Below, in pieces: positions 12,536-22,500 of a DNA stretch of 64,000 nucleotides. The stretch is taken from the NCBI GenBank assembly GCA_963921425.1, contig OY992835.1, positions 26,425,322 to 26,489,321 of the forward strand, written 5' to 3'. Below the pieces are notes generated by a model. The model was not told the DNA's origin and ran no database searches. It was given only the letters and a program-made list of their open reading frames with translations. The translations under genes were made by a program, and so were the position numbers. Source of the DNA: Dryas octopetala. Lineage: Eukaryota; Streptophyta; Magnoliopsida; Rosales; Rosaceae. Within the stretch, counting starts at the first letter, position 1. The number at the start of each line of letters is the position of its first letter.

Positions 12536-14617
12536 ATGTCATCTGTGGAAGCACGAACAGGGCGACATAGGCAACGTTATGAGAACAATTTTCGCCTTGT
12601 TTCTGGGTAATTATATTATTTATCTATTATATATGCAATAATTGCTTCCCTTCTTTTTCTTTATAGTTAATATCAGTTGCGGCATCAAATTTGCCATTTA
12701 ATTGTCTTTAGTGATATATCTTGAGAAGTGCTGGGTTCAAATTGAAAATCTGCCTTCAGGCTCTTTAATTTAAGTTTTATGTAATAAACTAATTAATTAA
12801 TGATGCATGCATGATGCATGTACAATAAAAGGTATCTTCCTCTTTCCTAAGCCCAAGTCCCAAGTCCCAACCACTAGCATATGTATATATATTTATGCAG
12901 TTGTTTAGCATAGCATAGCATGCCTGACTTTGTGCAGGGCAGCAGCAGGAGAAGCATCTCCAACTTCTATGATGTAATTAATTAATCAATTGTCTTCTTC
13001 TCCTTCTCATGATCATATTAGATTAGATTATTAATTATTGAATTGCATTTGATACACTATCCATCAAAATAATCCCTGGCGGGCCTCCCCTGGTCCTCAC
13101 CATGGCTTCAGTTTAATTAATTCATAAATTTTTTGGATTTATGCGATCTATTTAAATAATTTGTCTCTCTCATTTATAGAAAGAATTCTTAATCACAAAA
13201 TTAATTATTATCGTAATCAACAATCCCATAATTATATTATCTTGACCTTTCTTAATTTCCTAGGAAAGGGCACAATAACTTATTAAGTGGGGATTTCTGA
13301 ATACTGATCTAAGAGCTAGTGTTGCATGATATATATTTATTTAATTACATATATGCATGTACTGATTGATCATGTGTACATACAACAGATGTATTCCTTA
13401 CCGAATAACAGAAGAAGATGAAGAAGATGGTGATCATCATAGAATTGAAGACAGGATACAAGTTCTTATGGTTTCTTCACCAGACCGGGATGACCGAGTG
13501 TTCCCAAAAGTACATTAATTAATTTATATATTTATTTAATAAATTGATTTATCTAGCTATGAGCCTATGACATTAATTAATTGAAGTTAACTGTGGATCG
13601 ATCAGGGTGGATGGGAGGATGATGAGACTGTTTTAGAAGCTGCTTGCCGGGAAGCCTTGGAGGAAGCAGGGGTGAAAGGAACACTTAGAGTATGTTCCAT
13701 TAATATGTTTGTTTGTATGTTTTTGAATCTGCAGGGTAGGTAGGCAGCTAGCTAACTGGGTTTAATATCTATATATTAATTTTTTTTTTAATGAACGAAT
13801 TAATTAGGAAACTCCTCTGGGAGTTTGGGAGTTCAGAAGCAAAAGTAGAGAGAACGTGTGCAGTCTGGAGGGAGGATGCAGAGGCTACATGTTTGCGTTA
13901 GAGGTCACCGAAGAGCTCGAGACTTGGCCAGAGCAGCAAAACCGTGATAGGAAATGGGTATTTCTACATACATTTTACATACAAACATGCCCATATGTAT
14001 GCTCAGTAATTAATTAAACATTTTAATTTATAGTAATTATAAGTAGCACAGTACAGCTGTTTCTTAATTTCTAGTTTCTATTAACTAATTTCTGATGGAG
14101 GTTGTAATTTTGTATGCATATGTGATTTTAATTGTAGCTAAACATAAAGGAGGCATTTAGAGTGTGCCGTTATGAATGGATGTGTAGAGCATTGGAGCAG
14201 TTTCTGAGAGTTATGACAGTCGCTGATGATAATGATGATGGTGATGGTGATGAGGGTACTGGAAAAGTAGTGGATGATGAGGATCAGATGATGATGGGAT
14301 CTGCAGATGATCAAGATGATGAGATCAAAGCCCCGGATGATGATGATGATCATCATCAGGAGGAGGAGGGTTCAGCTGATGATGATAATGTTAATCCACC
14401 GGTACCTAATGAACCGATGGCAGGAGGTACTGGTGATGATGATGATGTTGTGGGCGTGGCATCAGCTGCTGAATGTCAAATAATGTCATCAAAGACAAAC
14501 AGCTGCAGCTACGTAAAGACATCTTCAGCTGAAAATCAACACCGTCATGTTAATGTTATTGGTCAGATCACTTCATTGTCATGGCATGTCGCTCTCAAGA
14601 GGTTGCCATTGACATGA
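12536..14617 (+). CDS. Nudix hydrolase (NUDT12/13-like diphosphoinositol-polyphosphate phosphohydrolase type) with an Asp-rich C-terminal extension
   Basis: Exons 12536-12606, 13389-13509, 13606-13689, 13808-13957 and 14138-14617 give 301 aa. The N-terminus (SSVEARTGRHRQRYENNFR) and the block FRLVSGCIPYRI match the plant NUDT12/13 group. A perfect Nudix box, G-x5-E-x7-REAxEExGV with REALEEAGV at its end, spans residues 65-87. The REExxEE-type glutamates that bind divalent metal are all present. Later blocks GVWEFRSKS, GGCRGYMFALEV, WPEQQNRDRKW and CRYEWM also fit the family. Family knowledge: hydrolysis of dinucleoside or inositol polyphosphates; the two plant relatives are predicted mitochondrial. 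Odd feature: after the usual end (EQFLRVM) about 130 extra residues follow, very rich in Asp and encoded largely by GAT repeats (14216-14450). Known relatives are nearer 200 aa. Confidence 0.9.
14216..14450 (+). repeat. GAT-rich coding microsatellite
   Basis: An interrupted GAT/GATGAT repeat within the last Nudix exon encodes clusters of Asp (for example DDNDDGDGDE and PDDDDDHH). It keeps the reading frame, with imperfect units and a few non-Asp codons. Confidence 0.85.
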
Positions 14618-14962
14618 TCCATCCATCACTTGCTCACATAGCCATCCTGCAGCTCGCTACCATGTCTATATGCTCACTGCGTACTGATACTGGTTACAAA
14701 TTTCTCGATGGATCGATACGTCTGCCACTACAAAAATGTTTAATTAAATATTGGGGAAACTTAATTTCTCCATTTCATCATTAAAACCGCAACTTTTAAA
14801 ATCTTCTTAGCTAGAACGATGATGCAAACCTTTATGTACGTAAATGAATTATATGTAAGTTATGAAACAGTAGAAAATTTCGACTTAATTTTAATCTCCT
14901 AGAAATTGTATGCATGCATGCCACATTCCAATATCCCTGATATATATATGTATGTATATGAT

Positions 14963-15009
<47 letters not shown>

Positions 15010-15217
15010 GTTAAGCTTGACTATGAACCTCAAAATTAAACAAATTTGAACAAGTTTTTAATCTTTTGTCCTCATCATATAGTTCGCTTCATAAAGATCG
15101 ACCTATTCACGTACATAGCTGATGCTGTGTGATGGGCATGACATTCTTCTTTTTCTTCTTGTCCTTTGATTTACTTTGTCTTTCAGAGCAGAGACTCAGA
15201 GAGAAATTAAGTGACTT
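14618..15217. other. Intergenic, with a (CT)n microsatellite
   Basis: Probable 3' UTR of the Nudix gene, followed by a pure CT tract at about 14968-15008. No gene is visible. Confidence 0.6.
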
Positions 15218-15905
15218 CCGGTAGAAACAAGAAAATAAGATAAATAGAAATCATGTTACATCACTTAAACAAAAATGACATTGCTTCAGTGGTTCTGCAT
15301 CTTCTCCTAATCCAACAGGTCCAAGGTTCGACAGAAGGCAATGACATTTTGCAAAATATAAATGGCAGCACACAGTGGGAAGCCACGGGCCCACATGGGC
15401 CACGTGGCAGCGCACTGTTGGAAGCCTGCGGGCCCACATTGGCCACGTGGCAGCACACGGTTTGAAGCCCACGGGCCCCTTGTGCCACGTGTAAGCCCAC
15501 AGTTGAAGCCCGCGGGCCCACATGGCCACGTGTCAGCTCACGGTTGGAAGCCCGCGGCCCCCCCCTTGTGCCACGTGTCAGCCCACGGTTGGAAGCCCGC
15601 GGGCCCACATGGCCACATGGCAGCCCACGATTGCAGGACTGCGGGCGGGCCCACTTACGCCACGTGGCAGCCCAGGGTTGGAAGGCCGCGGGCCCAAATT
15701 GGCCACGTGGCAGCCCAGGGTTGAATGCCCGCCACGTGTCTCTTCGGCCATTTTAATTTAGCAAAATGTGATCCTATATGCTGGGTTTGGTATCAATCGA
15801 ATTACAGACCTGCTGGATAGTTTAAAGGTGCCATACCGCTGAACCAATGTTAATATTGTTCTGGTTTGTAACATTGATTATATTTATTTTATTTCAAGCT
15901 GTACC
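15218..15905. mobile_element. Inverted-repeat (foldback) element enclosing a G-box minisatellite
   Basis: Imperfect inverted arms of roughly 130-150 bp flank the minisatellite. ACATTGCTTCAGTGGTTCTG near 15278 mirrors the reverse complement of CCATACCGCTGAACCAATGT ending at 15850. Inner segments GACATTTTGCAAAATATAAA and TTTAGCAAAATGTGATCC also mirror each other. Outer AT-rich text (ATAAATAGAAATCATGTTAC against the inverse of TGTAACATTGATTATATTTA) extends the similarity. No transposase and no clear target duplication were found, so the exact ends are uncertain. Confidence 0.55.
15365..15738 (+). repeat. Minisatellite of nine ~42-bp GC-rich units, nearly all with CACGTG
   Basis: The unit follows the pattern GCAGCCCACGGTTGGAAGCC then CGCGGGCCCACATGGCCACGTG. 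Perfect CACGTG hexamers lie at 15401, 15444, 15486, 15527, 15572, 15661, 15704 and 15733, and one degenerate CACATG lies at about 15613. Spacing is 41-48 bp except for the truncated last unit (29 bp). Most units also carry GGGCCCA. Open frames across it on both strands reflect the repeat, not genes. Confidence 0.92.
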
Positions 15906-16408
15906 TTTATTTTGCACCGTCTCAATTCTCACATTGAATTCAGTTTCCACCCAAGTATTTCGCCAACAAGCCCACTAAATTATTCTCTCTCTCAAACATT
16001 CCTTTCTTCCCCACAGAACAAATTACTTTTCAAGTTAGAACGCCTGATCAGGTAGGAGATGTATACTAAACAGGAATGAGAATGAGCAAGAATTAGAATG
16101 AACAAAAATCATAATGAGCTGGAATCAGAATGGGAATGAGCCGGAATTAGTAGATATATTTAAAATATTTTATATTTTATGGAGTATTTTGAAATCACCC
16201 TTATAATTTGTAGGAGTAAATTGTAACATAATCTTTAATAAAATTGACATTATGGAAAAAAGAAAAAAAAAAAATCGAAACAGTGAAACACTACTGCGTC
16301 GATCATTAAAGAAGAGTATCTCTCCGCCATTTTGTCTTTAACTCCACGTTGGGCCGTTGGCAGTGGCAGTAGTTGATGAGATAAGCATGAAATTAATGAT
16401 TTATTTAT
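15906..16408. other. Intergenic region between two foldback elements
   Basis: AT-rich text with GAATGAG/GAATCAGAATG-like short repeats near 16072-16150. No gene is seen. Confidence 0.5.
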
Positions 16409-16792
16409 GAGAGCTGCTATTTGCACACATTTTTTTTCTTTTTGCACACATTTTTCTCTTACACACCTCCTACTATCTTCTAAAATTTAAAATTTCTCTT
16501 TTACACACCTCTTCCATTACCAAAATACCCCAACCTCATTAATCTCATCAAAATTTCTCACTACACACCCACCTAATCTAAACATTACACACCCCACCCC
16601 ACTCAAATGTGAATTTTTAAATTAAAAAAAAAAAACAAAGAACAAAAAAAAAAATGTTGAAACCAGCCACCCGCAAGCCTCTGCCATCCCAGCCCCTCCC
16701 CCTCCCTCACCCACCCAGACAACCTCCCTCCCTCCCTTCCCCTCCCTCACCGACCACCTCCCTCCCACTCTCCTTCCCTCACCCGACCACCT

Positions 16793-16851
<59 letters not shown>

Positions 16852-17108
16852 CTCCCCGCAGCACCGACCCTCGTATTTCTCTCCTCCTCGCATCACCTCC
16901 TCCTTCCCCGCAACACCAACTTAAAAAAAAAAAAAAAATTGCAGGTTCGGCAGACCAGTGCCGAACCTGGTTGTTTCGTTCGGCAGGTACCCACTAAACG
17001 AACCAGGTTTGTTCGGCGGTTACCTGTCGAACGAAACCGATGGGTTTGGCACTGGTTTGCCGAACCACCTGCCACCCTTGTTTTTTTTTTTTTGCTATTT
17101 GTTTGAGC

Positions 17109-17148
<40 letters not shown>

Positions 17149-17578
17149 GAATGTGGTAGTGGTGGTGGCTGTTTTGGCTTAGGTAGGGGGAAGAAGAAAG
17201 TGGTGGTGGTGGCTGTTTTGGTGGTGCTGTGGTGGTGGCTGTTTTGGTGGTGCAGGGGCTAGGGGGGTCGGTGCAGGGGCTGAGGGGCTAGGTGGGTTAG
17301 GTGGAGGGGGGAGGCCGGAAGGGAGGGGAGGGAGGGAGGGAGGGAGGGGTGGGTCGGGTGAGGGGGTTGAGGGGCTAGGTGGGTTGGGTGGAGGGGCTGG
17401 CTGGGGGAGGGTTGGAGAAGAAGAAGAAGAAAAAAAAAACAGGAGAAGGGGGGTGTGAACGAGAGAAAAAAGAGATGGAAAGAAGAAAGGGGCTATATAG
17501 TCTTTTTTTTTTGTTTTGGTTTTTTTTTAAATAGGGATGTGCAAAAAGAAAAAAGAGAGTGTGTAAATAGTAGCTCTC
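16409..17578. mobile_element. Foldback (hairpin) element 2, same family as the element at 10629-11550
   Basis: The ends GAGAGCTGCTATTTGCACAC and GTGTGTAAATAGTAGCTCTC are inverted copies. Just inside are CTTTTTGCACAC and its mirror GTGCAAAAAG, as in element 1. The left arm is C/T-rich, with a CT microsatellite at 16797-16846. The right arm is G/A-rich, with a GA tract at 17111-17141 and GGTGGTGG/GGGAGG repeats. The core at 16944-17069 is a palindrome made of GGTTCGGCAGACCAGTGCC and its inverse, nearly the same as in element 1. Possible TSD text (TTATTT) flanks both ends but is not exact. Confidence 0.78.
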
Positions 17579-18409
17579 TTATTTGTTTATTACAGGAAAG
17601 GGAAAGGGAAAGGGAAATGGAAAGGGAATCCATCCAAGTATTAATCAAATCAAAGTTGAAACAAAAACGATACAATTTGTCTGCTTCCTGACGTTAGATG
17701 TGTGTCCACGCTCCTACAATGTGTCTGGAAGCCACGTACTAATCTTCTTCTTCTTCTCAGCCACCAGCTTTCCCATTTTCCGCGTCCAAAACGTGTTGGT
17801 CAATTATAACTAGGGAAATACTAATTGGTATTTACCATTTACTAAGCTAACTGTTTTTTTTTTTTTTTTTGTCAAGACTAAGCTAAGCTAACTGTTTGTC
17901 TGTTGGAGTTGGGCCAGTAACGTCAAACACACACCAATCCATTATCCACGTCGATTCTCATCTCAGTTATATATATATATATATATATATGTAGCAACTA
18001 GCAAGCAAGCAGAGATACTTACCTTGCCTTGGTTGGCTCCCTCCTTCATACATTAAAATTTCCCTTGTAGTAGTGGACTGGACAGGTCCAAATGTCTCAA
18101 CAATAATCAATGTGAATAATACTGAATAGATAAAGTATTTATAATAATGAATGGATGACCATAAATTTGACTAAATACAGTTCCACAGTCGCACTTCCAC
18201 TTTCGGATGATATTATTTGCTTAGAGTCAGTTCGTTGCTGCCTTGCTGGAGGAGGGAGAGGGAGGGAATGGAATTGGCTGGATTCGTGAAAAGAAAGAGA
18301 GAGACACGCGCATCAGCATCAATCGGCCGTGCAAATAGACTAGACTGAGTGGCTAGTAAGTAACAGGTGGCGCAGAGATAGTGGGAGGAGAAATGTCAAA
18401 TGCCAAATG
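17579..18409. promoter_or_regulatory. Intergenic; likely ancestral upstream region of the K+ transporter gene, now split off by the retrotransposon
   Basis: It holds GGAAAG repeats at 17597-17628 and a (TA)n tract at 17968-17990. Unique sequence runs up to the CGAAT target site. Before insertion this stretch would have been continuous with 30869 onward, upstream of ATG 31272. That role is inferred from the insertion geometry only. Confidence 0.45.
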
Positions 18410-18414
18410 CGAAT

Positions 18415-19480
18415 TGTTTGTGGGAAAATCCACATCGATCCGAACAACCAGTCACAGCTCGACACGTGGCTGGTCAACATCCACCTCGGAGTTTGATTCT
18501 CAGTGGTCACACTTTGACTTCCACGTCATCGCTGATCGGCACTTCCTCTATCAGCTCAGACCGGATCTCCACTCCGGCCCTCCATGTTCCATCCGAGCCG
18601 AACCGATGATCTTCCATGGGGTCGAGTGTCCATCTTCCCACGATCATCGCGGCTCGGCTCGGCTCGGCACAAGAGACGGCTTCCTTCCGAGTTCTGGCGT
18701 CGACCAGTTAGGGCTCGGTAAGACTCCAATCTATGGACCGGCTCGGCCTGGAATCCCATGTCCGATCCGACCACATATGGACTTCGTGTCTTCGCGTGGG
18801 AACATGTGTTCGGCTCGGCTCGGCTCGGCTCTCCGCCGCCATTCCCAGGAAGATCATGCTGAGACGAACCGCCACACTTGAATGCATCTGACACAATCTT
18901 CTGACAGATAGAATATCAGGCTTGCATTCATGACTGCTGGGCAGTTTGTCTGGACCTTCCAACCTTGCATTTAATGGAGCATTCAATGCAACATTAAATG
19001 CTGAGGAAGCAAGCAGCTGAGCATGCAACTAGGTCTGACCAGGTGCGTGGGTCTCTGGCAGCCATTCATTCACATACAGGTATCTTACTCATTAAGGTTT
19101 CCTTTTGCTTATATATATCAAGACATATGCACAAAATGAGGTATCTAGCAATCCACCAATATACACGCAAAAACACTGGCATTCCCTTCTACAAAAAAAA
19201 GCCTACCCAACTTGCTGAGAATAACCCAGAACATTTGCCTTGTTCTTCCCATTCTCCCAAGTTCTTCCTTTGTTCTTCCTCACCCACCATCAAACACCAC
19301 CACTGACTTCATCATCGGAGTGTGTTTGGCTGGTACCACACCGGTCCATCTCCTTTGATCTTGTTTTTGTCTACAGGAAGATCTCAACCAGCATCCACTT
19401 CATCATCCAGCAAAGCACCTGATCAGCCAGGTCAACTTATCTAAGTTGTTGCATCTACCTTACGAGAATTTGCATCAACA
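18415..19480 (+). repeat. 5' long terminal repeat, 1,066 bp
   Basis: It begins TGTTTGTGGGAAAATCC and ends GAGAATTTGCATCAACA (TG..CA). It corresponds to 29798-30863 with a constant offset of 11,383 bp. It contains short CGGCT repeats near 18650-18667 and 18811-18832. A TATA-like TTATATATATC at 19109-19119 probably sets the transcription start about 30 bp further on. Confidence 0.96.
19109..19119 (+). promoter_or_regulatory. Candidate TATA box of the LTR promoter
   Basis: TTATATATATC is the only strong TATA motif in the LTR. It would place R about 19140 and U5 up to 19480. The same motif recurs in the 3' LTR at 30492-30502, reading toward the K+ transporter gene. Confidence 0.5.
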
Positions 19481-19482
19481 GA

Positions 19483-19500
19483 TTGGCGCCGTCTGTGGGA
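19483..19500 (+). other. Primer-binding site of the retrotransposon
   Basis: TTGGCGCCGTCTGTGGGA starts two bases after the 5' LTR. TGGCGCC-type primer sites are usual in plant Ty3/gypsy elements. The matching tRNA was not determined. Confidence 0.8.
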
Positions 19501-19563
19501 AGCTGACTTCAGCCGTTGTGTTCGTCACCGCAAACGTTAAGCTCTTCCTTCACGCAAGTCATC

Positions 19564-22500
19564 ATGACTACCATCTTTCGGGACACCAGTTCTTCTTCAG
19601 GAGCGTCTCAGAATGATGAACAACATCAGCCTGAGACACCTGAGAAAACGAGGGGAGCACAACTCCCCAGGACGCCAAAGTCCAAAGGTTCCTCCAAAAT
19701 CCGAGCCGCTCACAAACTCCTTAAGGAGAGTCAGCGACACCTGGCCGCTGAGAATGCACTCCTGAAGCAGAATAATGAGCTGCTCGCAAAACAGGCCGAG
19801 CTGGCCGGAGAACTTGCGCGCCATCGTGCTCAGCTTGAAAACAGCGGGGGATCGAGTTTCCGATCACGCCGGACCCGAAACGAGCAGGAGGTCCTTTCAC
19901 CATCTCATTCTCGGCAAAGCATTCCTGCCGAGCCGAACGACCAGACCGATCGGCAGGATTCTGATTACGTCTTCCCGGGCTTCGAGGACATGCCCCCGGC
20001 CGAACAGACCGAATGCCTAAACGCCCACCGTCTCCTTCAGCAAAAACAGGCGGCTTTCGGGAAGCATGCCCCCAGAAATTCGGGCGGAAACCGTGCCGAC
20101 CCAAATACAAACCGACGACCCCCGGCCCAATCAAGATTGGGGGCCAACGGTCCGGCCGGTTCAAATGAAACCAGGGGCCCGATTCGGAATAGACTCGGCC
20201 CTATCGCCAGCCAGGATCCTTCCCCATCGGGAGCTCACTCGGGGAGGCGATCAGTGAGCGACCGGCTGGGATCTACCATGATCATGTCGGATCGGCAACC
20301 GGCGAGCGAGAGGCTCACTCGTCAGCCGGTGAGCGAGAGGCTCGGCAACCAGGCCGAGTGCTCAGGGGAGAATGTGGCCGAGCCGACCCCGCCCAATGTG
20401 GAAAATCTTGTTCGGACTTTGGTCCAGGACCAAATCCGAAGCGTCCACGATCGGCTCGGACATGTCGAGGTCTCCAGGGGGTATACCGGTAGAGCCGACC
20501 ACGGGGAGGAACTTCCCCTCCCGTACACCAGCAGAATCATGGATGCTGAGGTCTCCCGCGACACCAAGCCCCCCAAGATGGATCAGTATGACGGGACCAA
20601 GGATCCCTACGACCATCTTGACAGCTTCAGATACGCCATGGAGGCCCGCCAGGCATCTGAAGCCACGAAGTGCAGAATCTTCCCTTCGACCTTGAAGGGC
20701 TCGGCTCGGGGTTGGTTCCGAACCCTCCAACCGAACTCCATCGACTCCTTCTCCGACCTCCGGAGGGCCTTCCTGGCGAGATATCGGGTTGTATCCGAAC
20801 GACTCTACAACTTGAACGATATGTCGCTCATCAAGCAGCAGGAGGGGGAGAGCCTCAAGGCCTATCTGATCCGCTTCAACATCGAATATACGAAGTGCGA
20901 CGATTGCGACGATAGGTCAGCTAAGAATGCCCTCATGCAAGGCCTGCACGCCGGGGGACTCCGCTCCCACTTGATGAGGAATCCTCCCTCCACTTACGAT
21001 GAGCTTTCTGCCGAAGCCACTAAGTGGGCGCGAGCTGAGGAGTGGGATGCTCAGGTGGAGGCCCTGAATCCCAGGCCGACCTCGGCCAAGAGGAAGGAGG
21101 GAGAGGTTGCAACTCCCAAACCCCAGGTCCAATCCAAGAAGACCAGGACCGAGGAGCCACGCCAACTTCTGGGCAAGGGACCCAAGTTTGTCCAGTACAC
21201 GGAGTACACTCCCCTCAACGCCGGTCTGGAGACAATCTACTCCAAGGTCAAGGACCAACTCCCAGTCGCAAGGGAGATCAAGGGACCACCCCCAGACAAA
21301 ATCAAGGAGGGCGTCTTCTGCAAATACCATTCCAATCACGGCCACGTCACGGGTGATTGCTACGCCCTCCGCGACGGGATTGAGACTCTTGCCCGGGCGG
21401 GTAAGATCAATCAATTCCTGGCCGGTGGGCCTAGGGTACCCAAGGCCGCGCCGAAGAAGCCCACCAACACCATCGAGGTCCAGGATGCTGCCATCGGATC
21501 GATCGGGGGGGGACCAACCTTCGTGGGGAACTCGAACCGATCCCAGAAGGAGTACGTCAGACAGGCGGCTCAAGCTCATGAGTCCCTGTCGATCCAGGCG
21601 GGTCAGCCCAGCACTTCCAAAAGACAGCGGAAGGACTGGGCACCGGTCACCTTTGAGCCAAACGAGGCAAACGAGATCATCTTCCCCCACTATGATCCGG
21701 TCGTCATAGTGGCTGAGGTGGCCGGGACAACCATCGCGCGCTCCTTCGTCGACGGAGGGAGCTCAGTCAACATCCTCTACCACTCTGCGTTCGCGCAGAT
21801 GGGCATCGGCGAGGATAAGCTGGAGACCGATACACCTGCCTTGGTCGGGTTCGGGGGAGAGGTGGTTCAGCCCCTCGGACACATCTACCTTCCCCTTTCG
21901 CTCGGGAAGGGGCCGATCAAGAAAACCTGCATGACGTACTTCATTGTCGTCAAGCGGCCGTCAGCCTACAACATTATTCTGGGCAGACCGGCTCTGGTCG
22001 ACCTTGACTGCATCGTCCATTACGCCAACCTCCTCATCAAATGTCCGGTGGGCGACGACTGCATCGTCATTCAGGGAGACCAGTGCTCGGCTCGGTCGTG
22101 CTACGCCGCTTCAATCAAGCAGAAGGGTCAGCTGCCGAACTCGCAGGAGCTTGACTCCATCGCCGATTCGGGCAGGTGGCCGAGGGCGGAGACATTCGAC
22201 TTCACTTCCGAGCCGATCTCAGATTCTCGACCCCTTCCCGCCGAGGCTTGGGAGGAAGTGCCGGTCTCTGACGAGACACCGGATCGGCTCGTCCGAGTGG
22301 GGACTCAGATCAGCCCCGAGCAGCGCTCCGCCATAATTGACTTCCTCCGTGCCAACGCGGAAGTGTTCGCCTGGTCTTACGATGACATGCCAGGCATATC
22401 GTCTGACGTGATCACCCACAGGCTGAACACTGACCCGGGATGCAAACCGGTCCGTCAGAAGAGGAGGTCATACGATCCGGTCCGATACGCCGCCATGGCT

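Noticed and set aside
15251..15761. Overlapping repetitive open frames on both strands
   Set aside because: The ~42-bp minisatellite is open in several frames at once, which indicates repeat composition and not coding.
18381..18881. 166-codon open frame crossing the 5' LTR boundary, repeated in the 3' LTR
   Set aside because: It starts in host flank and runs into LTR sequence; the repeated part simply reflects LTR identity. No known LTR protein matches.
20917..21690. 257-codon open frame antisense to gag
   Set aside because: It overlaps the strongly supported Gag-Pol frame and has composition typical of the opposite strand of GC-rich coding DNA; no domain was recognised.
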